Assembly (NCBI GenBank): GCA_903907865.1
Contig: CAIVPR010000040.1
Location: 1-61,035 of the forward strand
From: an uncultured Acidobacteriia bacterium
GTDB taxonomy: Bacteria; Acidobacteriota; Terriglobia; Bryobacterales; Bryobacteraceae
Length of the DNA: 61,035 nt
Reading direction: 5' to 3'
Shown here: positions 8,677 to 16,923 of the stretch, piece by piece
Layout: every line of letters begins with the position of its first letter
Position numbering within the stretch: position 1 is the stretch's first letter
Program-made: the position numbers and the translations under genes
The notes under the pieces: model-generated
The model's input: the letters and a program-made list of their open reading frames with translations, nothing else
Told to the model about the DNA's origin: nothing
The model's database searches: none

Positions 8677-11600
8677 ATGCCAGAACGCATCCACAAGCTA
8701 CAGCCCGACCGCACCGTCAGCCTGCGCGGGTTCGACACCTTCGCCGCCGCCGCCGCGATCCATTCCGCGTCGCCCACCGGCTTCACCGTCAGCGGCACTT
8801 TCCGCGACCCCGCCGATTTCGCGGTCGCCGTCCTCCACGACGCCGACAACTTCTACGAACACCCGTCGGTCAAATACCTCCCCGACTTCAATTTCTACGG
8901 ACTCACCCTCAACTTCGACCTCAACTACACCGACGGCCTCCAACCCATCGACTCCCCCAAATACAATTGGATCGACTGGGCCACGCTCGACTGCATCAAG
9001 GACGACGGCACTCCGGCCCAAGTGCGCCTCTGGGACTACGCTACTCTCGTGACCGGCGACAACTTCGCCGCCGCGACAGCCACGCTCAGCCTGACAAGTT
9101 CCGGCACGCCCGTCGGCTACGACCGCGCGACCATTTGGTACGAAAACCTCGCCTTCGACTACATCGCCCCCGAAGGCCACTCCAACGCCGAGTTCCAGTT
9201 CTACGCCAAGGGCACCGGCACCACGCACTCGATCACCGTCAACGGCCGCACCTATTCCCACACCGAAACCCTGCCGGCGGGCGAAAGCAGCGCCATGCAA
9301 GCTTCGGCGCTGGTTGCTCAGATGGGTGGCGACCCCGACGTCGTGGCCACCATCGGCAGCACCTCGAATTCGGTGGCGCTTTCCGTCCAACTCGGCCGGT
9401 CTGGTGTGGACATCCCCGTCTCGGCCTCGGACGGCAACGCTGGGATCAACATGCGCCTCACCACGACCACCATCGCGGCGACGAATCTCGCAGCGCAGAT
9501 CAACGGCACCGACTGGGTGACCGCGAATCCGACCTATTCCCTGCTCGCAGCGGTCAGCGGGACGCAATTGACACTTACGGCCGGCCGGTTCGGCACCGTG
9601 AACGTTTCGGGCACCACTGTGACCTGGGTTTCCGGGACGCGTTTTCCCGGTATCCCCGTCGGCGCGCCGATCTGGCTGGGCGGCACCCGGTACACGGTCT
9701 CGAGCGTCGATTCCCCCACCCAGCTGACCCTGACCTCCGCCGCGACCACCGGTTCGGGCGTGAAATACAACGCCCCGCGCGGAGGCCGTGACGGCAACCT
9801 GATCCAGCTGTACACGCAGTCGAAAGCATCAACGCTGAGTTTCGACCAGTCCACAGTCCAACTCTCGGGCGGACGCTCCGACGTGCCCTGGAATTGCACC
9901 ATCGACTTCACCGCCCTCAACCTCACCGCGCTGCGGCAGTGCTGGCTGACCTTCGCGCCGTCCCTGGTGGTGGGGTCGTACCCGGCGACGGAATGGTCGG
10001 CGGTGTTTTCGAATTGGACCCTCTCGGGCCTCGAATCGACGAAGACCCTCTCCGTTGCCGGACCGGGCAGCGTTCGGATCGAAGAATCCGACACCGCCTG
10101 CGTGTTCAGCCCGACAGCGGCTTGGACCATCGAGTCCGGCTTTTACTCGCAGTATTTCGCCACTGCGACTCACAACACCTCGGCCACAGCAACCATCACC
10201 TATACCTGCCAACACTCACACGACCTCTACATCGGCACGTCGCTCTATTCCGACCGCGCCGTGATGGGTGTGCGGGTGGACGGCGACGCCGAAACTTCGC
10301 TCGACTGTCGGCTGTCCACCTCGTCCGCCGTGGTCTCGCGCCGGAGGGTGCGCACGTCGATGGCCGCCGGGAAGCACACCGTCAGTCTTCGGATGCTCGT
10401 CCCGGGGGTCTTCTATTTCGACTTCCTGGAGGCTGCGGTCGTCTCGGATGTTCCCGACGCGCTCGCGCCGCGCACCGGGATCTCTCCCGCGCTCGACTTC
10501 GACACCGACCATACCTACAAACTCCCACCGGCACGCCTCATGTGGATTTTGGACAAACTGGGCTACGCCGGGCCGATGAACGAATACCTCGGCGTGTTCT
10601 GGTGGAATGAACGGGTGGCGTCCGGCGGGACCTTTTCCACGGCGCAAGTCACGTTCGGGGGCACGTTCGCCAACGGCGACGCGGTGTACCTCAACGTAAA
10701 CGGCACCGTTCTGGGCAAGAGCGTTTTCCCGGTCGACACCAATGCCAGCATCGCCTACCATTTCGCGGCATATCTCAATAGCGCGTTCGTCGGTGTTTGG
10801 GCGTCGGCGTCGGGGCCTGTGCTCACGATCACCGGGCGTTCCCCCGCCCCGGCGTACAACCTGACCCTGTCCGTGCCGACACCCACCACCACCGATGGTA
10901 CGGTCACCATCACTTCGGCCCCGGCGGCGGGCACGTACCCGACATGGGTCATCGACGACACCGTCAATCCGCCGATGAACCGGGCGGCACGGGACTGGCA
11001 TGCGGATTTCTATGCCCTCTGCGCCGCGCGCAGCCGGGAAGTGACCACCGCGTGCTCCATGGAATTGGTGAATCCGCCGTCCGGCTATGCGGCCCTGTTC
11101 CCGGATTCCGCCCGGACCGCGGTCGCCACAGAGACGGGTTTCGGGACACTGGTGTCGAACCACTGTGCCGCCGGATCGCCCAAGATGATCGCGTATCAGA
11201 AGGCGGTTTACCGGAACATTGCAGAACTCCAGGCAGCGGCGGGCCTGCGTCCGTCCGTACAATACGGGGAATTCCTGTGGTGGTATTTTTCGGGCCCTGG
11301 CGGCATGGCCTTTTACGATGACGACACACTGGCTGCGGCAACGGCGGCACTGGGTCGGCCACTGCATGTCTTCAGGAACCCGACCGACGACCCTGGTGTA
11401 AACGGCGGAGCCGACGCGTTGTTCCTGCGCAACCGTTTGCGCGACCACTTGTCGGCACTGGTTTCCGACATTCGGTCCGCGTACCCGACCGTCCGCTGCG
11501 AAGTGCTCTGGCCGTACGACGTGAACTATCCCACATCGGTGGGCGGTCTCGGCGGGGCGCTGAACCGCTACATCAACCTGCCCGCGGAGTGGCAATCGAA

Positions 11601-11901
11601 AACCTCGAGCGGGCTCGACCGCATGAAAGTGGAGGCGCTGGCTTTCGGAGCGACGCAGCGTAACCTGAACCTCGCCGAGGAGGCCATCCGACTCTTCCCC
11701 GACTTCGGCTGGCCGCTCGATTCAGTGCGGTATCTCGTTCCGGTCTTCGGTGCCGCCACTCCTTGGTACCGCGAACTGGCGCTCGCAATCGGGGCAGGCG
11801 TCACGACCAACAACCTATGGGCCTTCGACCATGTGTGCCTGTTCAACCTCGACGTCCCCGAGCCAGCGCTGGAGCGGCGGTCCGTGGTTAGGGCGGCGTG
11901 A
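8677..11901 (+). CDS. Large phage-tail-like protein with probable TIM-barrel domain
   Basis: A 1074-residue protein without signal peptide or membrane segment. The N-terminal third is beta-rich and Thr/Ser-rich. The middle holds Ig-like or tail-type modules, including one around 655-740 with the pattern FANGDAVYLNVNGT and AYHFAAYLNSAFVGVWA. From about residue 770 the sequence looks like a TIM barrel: WHADFYALCA (773), QYGEFLWWYF (about 863), GMAFYDDDT, and CEVLWPYDVN. From memory this resembles Acidobacteria proteins annotated as non-contractile tail sheath. No other phage gene is adjacent. Alternatively it could be a host surface or glycoside-hydrolase-like protein. Confidence 0.6.
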   Translation: MPERIHKLQPDRTVSLRGFDTFAAAAAIHSASPTGFTVSGTFRDPADFAVAVLHDADNFYEHPSVKYLPDFNFYGLTLNFDLNYTDGLQPIDSPKYNWIDWATLDCIKDDGTPAQVRLWDYATLVTGDNFAAATATLSLTSSGTPVGYDRATIWYENLAFDYIAPEGHSNAEFQFYAKGTGTTHSITVNGRTYSHTETLPAGESSAMQASALVAQMGGDPDVVATIGSTSNSVALSVQLGRSGVDIPVSASDGNAGINMRLTTTTIAATNLAAQINGTDWVTANPTYSLLAAVSGTQLTLTAGRFGTVNVSGTTVTWVSGTRFPGIPVGAPIWLGGTRYTVSSVDSPTQLTLTSAATTGSGVKYNAPRGGRDGNLIQLYTQSKASTLSFDQSTVQLSGGRSDVPWNCTIDFTALNLTALRQCWLTFAPSLVVGSYPATEWSAVFSNWTLSGLESTKTLSVAGPGSVRIEESDTACVFSPTAAWTIESGFYSQYFATATHNTSATATITYTCQHSHDLYIGTSLYSDRAVMGVRVDGDAETSLDCRLSTSSAVVSRRRVRTSMAAGKHTVSLRMLVPGVFYFDFLEAAVVSDVPDALAPRTGISPALDFDTDHTYKLPPARLMWILDKLGYAGPMNEYLGVFWWNERVASGGTFSTAQVTFGGTFANGDAVYLNVNGTVLGKSVFPVDTNASIAYHFAAYLNSAFVGVWASASGPVLTITGRSPAPAYNLTLSVPTPTTTDGTVTITSAPAAGTYPTWVIDDTVNPPMNRAARDWHADFYALCAARSREVTTACSMELVNPPSGYAALFPDSARTAVATETGFGTLVSNHCAAGSPKMIAYQKAVYRNIAELQAAAGLRPSVQYGEFLWWYFSGPGGMAFYDDDTLAAATAALGRPLHVFRNPTDDPGVNGGADALFLRNRLRDHLSALVSDIRSAYPTVRCEVLWPYDVNYPTSVGGLGGALNRYINLPAEWQSKTSSGLDRMKVEALAFGATQRNLNLAEEAIRLFPDFGWPLDSVRYLVPVFGAATPWYRELALAIGAGVTTNNLWAFDHVCLFNLDVPEPALERRSVVRAA

Positions 11902-11939
11902 ACAAGGAGGTGGTGGCCGTGCCACCATGGAACCGAGCC

Positions 11940-11963
11940 CCGACCGCAAGGGAGTGTTTATTC
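11940..11963 (+). repeat. Decayed single arm of the dispersed palindrome
   Basis: This stretch matches the right arm of the palindrome at 4500-4529 in 20 of 24 positions; three of the four differences are transitions (G to A or C to T). No matching left arm is found upstream. It lies in the 101-nt gap between two convergent genes, as the full copy does between genes at 4.4 kb. It looks like a decaying half element. Confidence 0.55.
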
Positions 11964-12002
11964 GAAAGTTGTGCTCCGGGGGGCGGCACCGCTCCCCACA
12001 TT

Positions 12003-13985
12003 TTACTTCGGCAGCGCGAACGCAATCACCGTATCGGCATGGCTCCGGTCCCCCAGAAACCCACCCCCGGTCGCCGTGACCACCACATATTGCCGCCCGT
12101 CCTTGCCCATGAACGTCACCGGTGCCGAATGCGCCCCGGCATCGATCTTCGTCACCCAGAGTTCCTTGCCCGTCTTCGAATCGAACGCCCGGAACCGGCT
12201 GTCATCGGTCGCCCCGATAAACACCAGCCCTCCCGCCGTCGCCATCGACCCGCCCATGTTCGGACGACCCGTATTCTGCTTGTCCGCCGGAAGGCTATCC
12301 GTAATCCCCAGCCGCGATTCCCACGCAATGTCGCCCGTGTTCACATTGATCGCGAACAGCCGCCCCCATGGCGGTTCGTTGCACGGCATGTTCGTCTCGG
12401 CATTCCAGAACCGGTTGTTCCCGTTGTACCCAGTCCGGCTGTACGTGCCGTTCGCGTTCTTCACCATCGTGTTCAAGCTGCCAAAGTCCATCGTGTTGAC
12501 GAACAGGTAGCCCAACGCCGGATCAAACGACGGCGGATTCCAATTCCCGCCCCCGATCGAACTCGGGAAAATCACGCTCGGCGTCGTCGAGTAGTGCGTG
12601 TACGGCCCCCCCGCATGCAGGCCTCCCGGAATGCTGTCAAACAGCGCTTCGCAGTACGACTTCAATTCCGGCGTCACCGTCGCGATGTCCTCGCGCTTGA
12701 AACTGTTGCGCGCCAACGAGGGCGGCTTGATCGGGAACGGCTGGGTCGGCGACGGGAAATCGCCCGGCAGTGCGTCGTCCGTCGGGACCTTCCGCTCCTC
12801 CATGCCATAAATCGGCGCACCCGTGACGCGGTTCAGCACATAAAGGTACCCCGTCTTGGCCAGCTCCGCCACGGCGGGAATCTTCTTGCCCTTCTGGACC
12901 ACGTCGAACAGGATCGGCGGCGACGCGAAATCGTAATCCCACGTGTCGTGGTGGACACCTTGGAAATACCACTTCAGCTTCCCTGTCAAGGCATCGACCG
13001 CCACTAGCGACGTCCCGAACAGGTTGTCGCCCTTGCGGTCGCCCCCCCAGTAGTCGGTGGTCGGCTCGCCAAAAGGCATATAGAGGATGCCACGCTCCCG
13101 GTCAATGGTGAAAAAGCCCCAAACGTTGGTGCCCGACCGCTGCTTCCAGTCGTCCCCCGACCAAGTCTCGCTCCCCTTTTCGCCGGGCCTCGGAATCGAA
13201 TGGAATTGCCACACCAGCTTGCCCGTATGGATGTCCCAAGCCCGCGTGCCCCCGGCCGCCCCGAAGCTCGGACCCTCCTGGACATGGGCCCCCGTGATGA
13301 TGACGTTCTTGTACACCAGCGGCGGCGACGACAGGCCGAAGCTCGAATCCGTCAAACCGTTGAGCGCGCCGGGTTTCATGTCGACCACGCCCTCGTTGCC
13401 GAAACCGGGGATCAACTTGCCCGTCTTCGCGTTCAGCGCCATCAACTTCCCACTCGAAGTCCCAAACAGGATGCTCGCGGGCGACTGCCCGTCGCCAGCC
13501 CAGAATTCCAGCCCGCGCGTTGCCGGTGATCCGTCCTTGACCTCGTAGCTCCAAATCTCCTTGGCCGTCTCGGGCTCCAACGCGACCACACGGTTGTACG
13601 CCGTCGTCAGGTACATCACGCCATTGATAATGAGCGGCGAGACTTCCGACTGCCTCCCCATCGCGCCGAATCCACCCCCGCGACCGCCCCGTCCACCCCG
13701 ACCCCCGCCTCGTCCGCCACGGCCTTCGCCCGCGGGCGGGGCCGTCACCGACTGGTCCTGCGCCGCATTCGGCGCGACCGCCGCAGCCGGTGGGGCCTCG
13801 ACCGTCATGTGGTACGTCCAAGCGCGCGTCAGGGTGGTGACGTTCTTGGCGTCGATCTGCTTCAGCGGCGAATACCTCGTGCCCGCCAAATCGTGGCCAT
13901 ACGTCGGCCAATCATTCTGCGCGGCGGCAAACGAGGTCGCCAAGACAGCGGTCAAACCCGCCATGCCAATGGATCGGAATGTCAT
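12003..13985 (-). CDS. Secreted PQQ-dependent dehydrogenase (quinoprotein glucose dehydrogenase type)
   Basis: A 660-residue periplasmic quinoprotein. A signal peptide (ending SFAAAQ, about residue 23) is followed by NDWPTYGHDLAGTRYSPL, the usual opening of the eight-bladed PQQ propeller. Blade motifs such as GKLVWQFH, GKLKWYFQ and GKELWVTK recur, with HHDTWDYD in the middle and a GGGFLGD end. It lacks the membrane-anchor helices of Gcd and has no cytochrome c CxxCH, so electrons must pass to a separate carrier. The exact sugar or alcohol substrate is unknown. An Arg/Gly-rich insert sits at residues 86-110. It lies 6 nt downstream of the ThuA gene on the same strand, probably one operon. Confidence 0.88.
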   Translation of the reverse strand: MTFRSIGMAGLTAVLATSFAAAQNDWPTYGHDLAGTRYSPLKQIDAKNVTTLTRAWTYHMTVEAPPAAAVAPNAAQDQSVTAPPAGEGRGGRGGGRGGRGGRGGGFGAMGRQSEVSPLIINGVMYLTTAYNRVVALEPETAKEIWSYEVKDGSPATRGLEFWAGDGQSPASILFGTSSGKLMALNAKTGKLIPGFGNEGVVDMKPGALNGLTDSSFGLSSPPLVYKNVIITGAHVQEGPSFGAAGGTRAWDIHTGKLVWQFHSIPRPGEKGSETWSGDDWKQRSGTNVWGFFTIDRERGILYMPFGEPTTDYWGGDRKGDNLFGTSLVAVDALTGKLKWYFQGVHHDTWDYDFASPPILFDVVQKGKKIPAVAELAKTGYLYVLNRVTGAPIYGMEERKVPTDDALPGDFPSPTQPFPIKPPSLARNSFKREDIATVTPELKSYCEALFDSIPGGLHAGGPYTHYSTTPSVIFPSSIGGGNWNPPSFDPALGYLFVNTMDFGSLNTMVKNANGTYSRTGYNGNNRFWNAETNMPCNEPPWGRLFAINVNTGDIAWESRLGITDSLPADKQNTGRPNMGGSMATAGGLVFIGATDDSRFRAFDSKTGKELWVTKIDAGAHSAPVTFMGKDGRQYVVVTATGGGFLGDRSHADTVIAFALPK

Positions 13986-13991
13986 ATCGAA

Positions 13992-14939
13992 TTAGTTTCC
14001 CTTCGCCGGCACGTACGGTCGCGGCGTCACTTCGGCCTCGGTCATCCCCAGCGCCCAGCGGATCGCTTCGAAGTACATGTGGTAGATGTCGGGGTCGTCC
14101 CACGTCTTTGCCGAGTGCGCGAACGAGCCGTAGAACACCCGACCCTTCCCGTACATCTTGGCCCACGCAAGCGGGAAGTCCCCGTTCGTGCTGTGGTTGT
14201 TGGCATTCGCGGGCATCTTGGAGAGGTCCAGACGCAGCAGCACCCGGCTTTTCTCGCGCGAGAAATTCTTCACTTGGTAGAACTCGTCGGTCAGGTCGAA
14301 CGTCGGCGCCAGGTGCTTGGTCGCCGGAAATGCCGGATCCTCGTTGATCACGGTCCCGGCAATCGATCCCCACGGATGGTCGTCGTAAACCCCGCCCAGC
14401 ATCTCGCCAAACTCCGGCCACGACGCGTTCATCGAAGTCAGCGCCACGTGCGCGGCGACAAAACCCTTGCCGTCGTCATGGACGAACTTCAGAAGGTCGG
14501 CCTTCTGCTGGTCGGAAAGCTGTATCTCGCGGTGCCCCATGAAGAAGATGGCGTCGACGTTGCCGAGATTCGGGCCGCCGCTCGCGGGCTGGCCTGTCGT
14601 CATCTTGGGCTGATAGGCAATGATGTCGGAATCGGTGCGGATGAAGGTGTCCCAAAGGCCGGACTCGTAGCCGAGGCGTTCGACCAGGGCCATGGCGTGC
14701 GAGGTCGAATCATGTTGCGCGATCCCGTTGCGCGTGTCGGCCCAGACCAGAACCGTCTTCCGAAGACGCGGACCTCCCCGTCCCCCGCCACGACCACCCC
14801 GACCGCCGCCGCGTCCCTGCCCTGCCTGCGGACCCTGCGGAGCCGGGCCTTGCGGAGCCGGCGGAGCCTGACCAACAAGGGTCCATGCCGCAGCCAGCAA
14901 GGCTACGGTCGCAATCGCCACTTTCGGAAACCTGTTCAA
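13992..14939 (-). CDS. Secreted ThuA-domain protein
   Basis: A ThuA-like (trehalose-utilisation/glutamine-amidotransferase-fold) exported protein. A signal peptide (VALLAAAWTLVGQ) leads into a Pro/Gln stretch and an Arg/Gly-rich tract (residues 41-60), then the ThuA domain from KTVLVWADTR. Typical parts are VDAIFFMGH, LLKFVHDDGKGFVAAH and GRVFYGSFAHSAKTW near the end. I start at the TTG at 14939 because GGGGAGGT lies 7 nt before it; the GTG at 14948 falls inside that site. ThuA proteins are linked to sugar catabolism, and the next gene is a PQQ sugar dehydrogenase. Confidence 0.83.
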   Translation of the reverse strand: MNRFPKVAIATVALLAAAWTLVGQAPPAPQGPAPQGPQAGQGRGGGRGGRGGGRGGPRLRKTVLVWADTRNGIAQHDSTSHAMALVERLGYESGLWDTFIRTDSDIIAYQPKMTTGQPASGGPNLGNVDAIFFMGHREIQLSDQQKADLLKFVHDDGKGFVAAHVALTSMNASWPEFGEMLGGVYDDHPWGSIAGTVINEDPAFPATKHLAPTFDLTDEFYQVKNFSREKSRVLLRLDLSKMPANANNHSTNGDFPLAWAKMYGKGRVFYGSFAHSAKTWDDPDIYHMYFEAIRWALGMTEAEVTPRPYVPAKGN

Positions 14940-15059
14940 GAAAACCACCTCCCCGTACCGTAGCCAACGTTATCACAGGAAAGAGTGGATGGAGGCCGGA
15001 TTTACGGTGCCGTACGGTTACAGAGGCGATGCCACAACCCTATGGCATGCTGAGGTCAG

Positions 15060-15236
15060 ATGCAATTGGAGGCGACTACAACCTTGGCAGGTGAGGCCAT
15101 CGACCTTGGGCTGGCGCACGCGACCATTGCGGCCTACGCGTTGGAGGCGGCGGGTACGATCCGCGACCTCGACCCCGAATTGGAGGCCGCGACCGTGCAG
15201 CACCTCTTGGCCATGGACGAACGCAAGATCGGATGA
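15060..15236 (+). CDS. Small hypothetical protein, 58 residues
   Basis: A short open frame that starts ATG and reads MQLEATTTLAGEAIDLGL and then a helical, Glu/Ala-rich tail ending DERKIG. Length and the DPELEAATVQHLLAMDE tail loosely recall DUF433-type antitoxins, but I cannot confirm the family. Its stop overlaps an ATG at 15233 that opens no recognisable partner. It sits at the edge of a cluster of broken toxin-antitoxin genes, so it may be an orphan or decayed antitoxin. Confidence 0.35.
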   Translation: MQLEATTTLAGEAIDLGLAHATIAAYALEAAGTIRDLDPELEAATVQHLLAMDERKIG

Positions 15237-15347
15237 AATCGGGCCTCTTGGGTATCCCACACTCGGGTAGGGACCATTGCTGGCGGTACCGGTGCCACGG
15301 TCCAAAGACCGTTCCGTTGTGCACCGACTACATAAATCTGCCATGGA

Positions 15348-15457
15348 CAGGTCGCAAAAACCAAGTTCGAAGACGGAAAGAGGATGCAAGGGGTTATGGC
15401 CGCGACTTAGTCAGGGGCACGGTCAAGCAGGCGCAGATCCGATCCCCGAGCGGTCAT
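15348..15457 (-). pseudogene. Remnant of a TacT-like GNAT acetyltransferase toxin
   Basis: The ATG overlaps the stop of the broken TacA-like gene (ATGA), as in normal tacA-tacT pairs. It opens MTARGSDLRLLDRAPD, which fits the N-terminal LDRAxxD element of TacT GNAT toxins, but a stop codon follows at once. About 80 nt on, another frame gives SVFELGFCDL, resembling the FYExxGF element near the end of GNAT domains. Most of the enzyme between them is missing. The assignment rests on two short motifs plus position. Confidence 0.4.
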
Positions 15458-15735
15458 ATTGCGATCAGCTCCCGGTGACGGTCCATCGCCCGCCGCAAGG
15501 CCTCGGACGGTGGCGGCGGATTCAGCAGTATCGAGGCAAACTGCTCTTGCGCCTCACGGGAGAGTCGGATCACTTCGACTTCCGAGACCGCCTTCCGCGC
15601 GGCATCCTGGTCCGCGGCCACCACGACGTCACCGATGGAGCGCCCCTGGATCTCCGCCGCGCGCCGGACGATGGCAATCCCGTCCGCTGAAATGCGGGAT
15701 TCGAGGCGGGCCCTTAGGGGCTGTCCTTATTTCAA
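15454..15735 (-). pseudogene. DUF1778 (TacA-type) antitoxin with nonsense codon 3
   Basis: The frame encodes a clear DUF1778 protein: RLESRISADGIAIVRRAAEI, GRSIGDVVVAADQDAARKAV, then IRLSREAQEQFASILLNPP and PSEALRRAMDRHREL. In that frame no start codon exists except a TTG at 15735, placed 8 nt after an AGGAG. The codons then read TTG AAA TAA, so codon 3 is a stop. The simplest reading is a nonsense mutation in the antitoxin. Re-initiation from a rare codon downstream is possible but less likely. The downstream toxin is also broken. Confidence 0.7.
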
Positions 15736-15806
15736 CGTGAGGTCTCCTGAAACCATAGTGTTCGACGTTTCCCCGTACATGCTAAGATCCGGTCCGAGGT
15801 GTGCAA

Positions 15807-16109
15807 CTAGCGACTTGCCGGGGATGAAGCGACGGCTTTCGAGAGCGTTTCGATGACCAAGTCATCGAACGAAACTCCTTCGCGACGCGACTTGTCGGCG
15901 AAGTGCTGCCGCAATTCCTCGTTCAACCGCACGGATTGTCCGCCACGCACGCGACCGCGAATGGTACCGGGCGGAAGCTCCAAGATCTCCGGGATGTCGG
16001 ACGTGTCGATCTCGCTGGCAGGCCTGTCGAGCAGGGCCAGCAACTCCCGCTTCTGCGTCTCGGAAAATGGTCGACGGAACAGCTCCTCTTCAGAATATTG
16101 CTTCAGCAT
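15807..16109 (-). CDS. brnA: BrnA-like antitoxin
   Basis: A 100-residue protein with the layout of BrnA/CopG-type antitoxins: an N-terminal acidic region (FSETQKRELLALL, EIDTSDIPEILELPPG) and a C-terminal ribbon-helix-helix (QSVRLNEELRQHFADKSRREGVSFDDLVIETLSKAV). I start at the ATG at 16109, preceded by AAGAAGG at 6 nt; the open frame continues upstream only because it runs through the deleted toxin gene. It is intact although the adjacent BrnT toxin is destroyed. BrnA normally represses its own operon and binds BrnT. Confidence 0.7.
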   Translation of the reverse strand: MLKQYSEEELFRRPFSETQKRELLALLDRPASEIDTSDIPEILELPPGTIRGRVRGGQSVRLNEELRQHFADKSRREGVSFDDLVIETLSKAVASSPASR

Positions 16110-16240
16110 AGAGCCTTCTTTCACGCGGCGTTGTCTGTCGGGCGGAAATGATCTTGGTGGCCTAGTTGCCGTGTACAAATGTATAGACGACCGTGAGGAA
16201 GAAGAGCGTGCTTGGCGTCATCCCACTCGAACCTCACCAT
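16090..16240 (-). pseudogene. brnT: BrnT toxin remnant with internal deletion
   Basis: The ATG at 16240 opens MVRFEWDDAKH, the hallmark N-terminus of BrnT ribonuclease toxins. Only about 15 nt later, in a different frame, VVYTFVHGN appears, then a stop, then ATKIISARQTTPRERRLY, which is the standard BrnT C-terminus (IISARKATxxERRxY). About 45 central residues are missing, the frame is shifted and a nonsense codon is present. The gene end overlaps brnA by 20 nt, which preserves the usual brnTA overlap. Confidence 0.75.
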
Positions 16241-16283
16241 TCCAAAATAGCGCTTCTCGACGGAAATCTGCCACAATGGAATC

Positions 16284-16571
16284 GTGGTCACGCTCGAATC
16301 GCTGCGCCAATCCAGCCCCGCCATCCACCAACTGGCGGGCAAGTACGGGGCCACCGACGTGCGGGTCTTCGGATCCGTGGCGCGCGGCACCAACCGCCCC
16401 GACAGCGACGTGGATTTCCTGGTCGAGTTCGAGCCGGGCCGCACATTGTTCGACTTGATCGGCCTGCGCTTGGACCTGTGCGACCTCCTCGGAGCAAACG
16501 CGGACGTCACAACACCGGCCTCGCTCCGGTACATCCAAGAGAGAGTGCTTTCCGAGGCGCGGGTCCTGTAA
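16284..16571 (+). CDS. mntA: MntA-type nucleotidyltransferase antitoxin
   Basis: A 95-residue minimal nucleotidyltransferase. The catalytic signature GSX10DXD is exact: G30-S31 then D42 and D44 in GSVARGTNRPDSDVDFLVEF. In HepT-MntA systems this protein AMPylates the HEPN RNase HepT and so silences it. It starts at GTG and ends 1 nt before the HepT start, giving a tight operon. Divergent from the brn remnant, with which it shares the 43-nt upstream gap. Looks intact and probably active. Confidence 0.85.
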   Translation: MVTLESLRQSSPAIHQLAGKYGATDVRVFGSVARGTNRPDSDVDFLVEFEPGRTLFDLIGLRLDLCDLLGANADVTTPASLRYIQERVLSEARVL

Positions 16572-16572
16572 C

Positions 16573-16923
16573 GTGGGCGACCGGTCGGACATCGTGTACC
16601 TGCGACACATTCGCGACTGTTGCCTCCAGATTGGCGAATGTGCCAGCCTCCGCAACTCAGCGGTGCCATTGCAAATCCTCTTCGCCGCCGTGTGCCGGAA
16701 CTTGGAGATCTTGGGCGAAGCATCCCGCAAAGTCGCGCCGGACTTTCGAACCCGGCACCCATCGATTCCTTGGCGGGAGATGAACGATCTCCGCAACGTG
16801 CTGATCCACAACTATGACGGTATCGACCCGCATCTGGTGTGGGAAGTAGTGGACCAAAAGATCCCGGGTGTCCTTCGGGCGGTGCTGGAACTGCTCGCAC
16901 AACGGACCGCGTCGACCGACTAG
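16573..16923 (+). CDS. hepT: HepT-like HEPN ribonuclease toxin (DUF86)
   Basis: A 116-residue HEPN toxin. The RX4HXY motif is complete: R74, H79 and Y81 in LRNVLIHNYDGID; Y81 is the residue AMPylated by MntA in characterised systems. The N-terminal helices (DIVYLRHIRDCCLQI, LFAAVCRNLEILGEASRKV) match the DUF86 fold. It starts at GTG 1 nt after mntA. The toxin cleaves RNA when unmodified. It appears to be the only complete toxin-antitoxin pair left in the 15-17 kb cluster. Confidence 0.87.
   Translation: MGDRSDIVYLRHIRDCCLQIGECASLRNSAVPLQILFAAVCRNLEILGEASRKVAPDFRTRHPSIPWREMNDLRNVLIHNYDGIDPHLVWEVVDQKIPGVLRAVLELLAQRTASTD

Noticed and set aside
10216-11595. 459-codon antisense frame opposite the tail-like gene
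   Set aside because: Composition is Arg/Gly/His-rich without any fold-like pattern, and the sense frame is continuous over 1074 codons.
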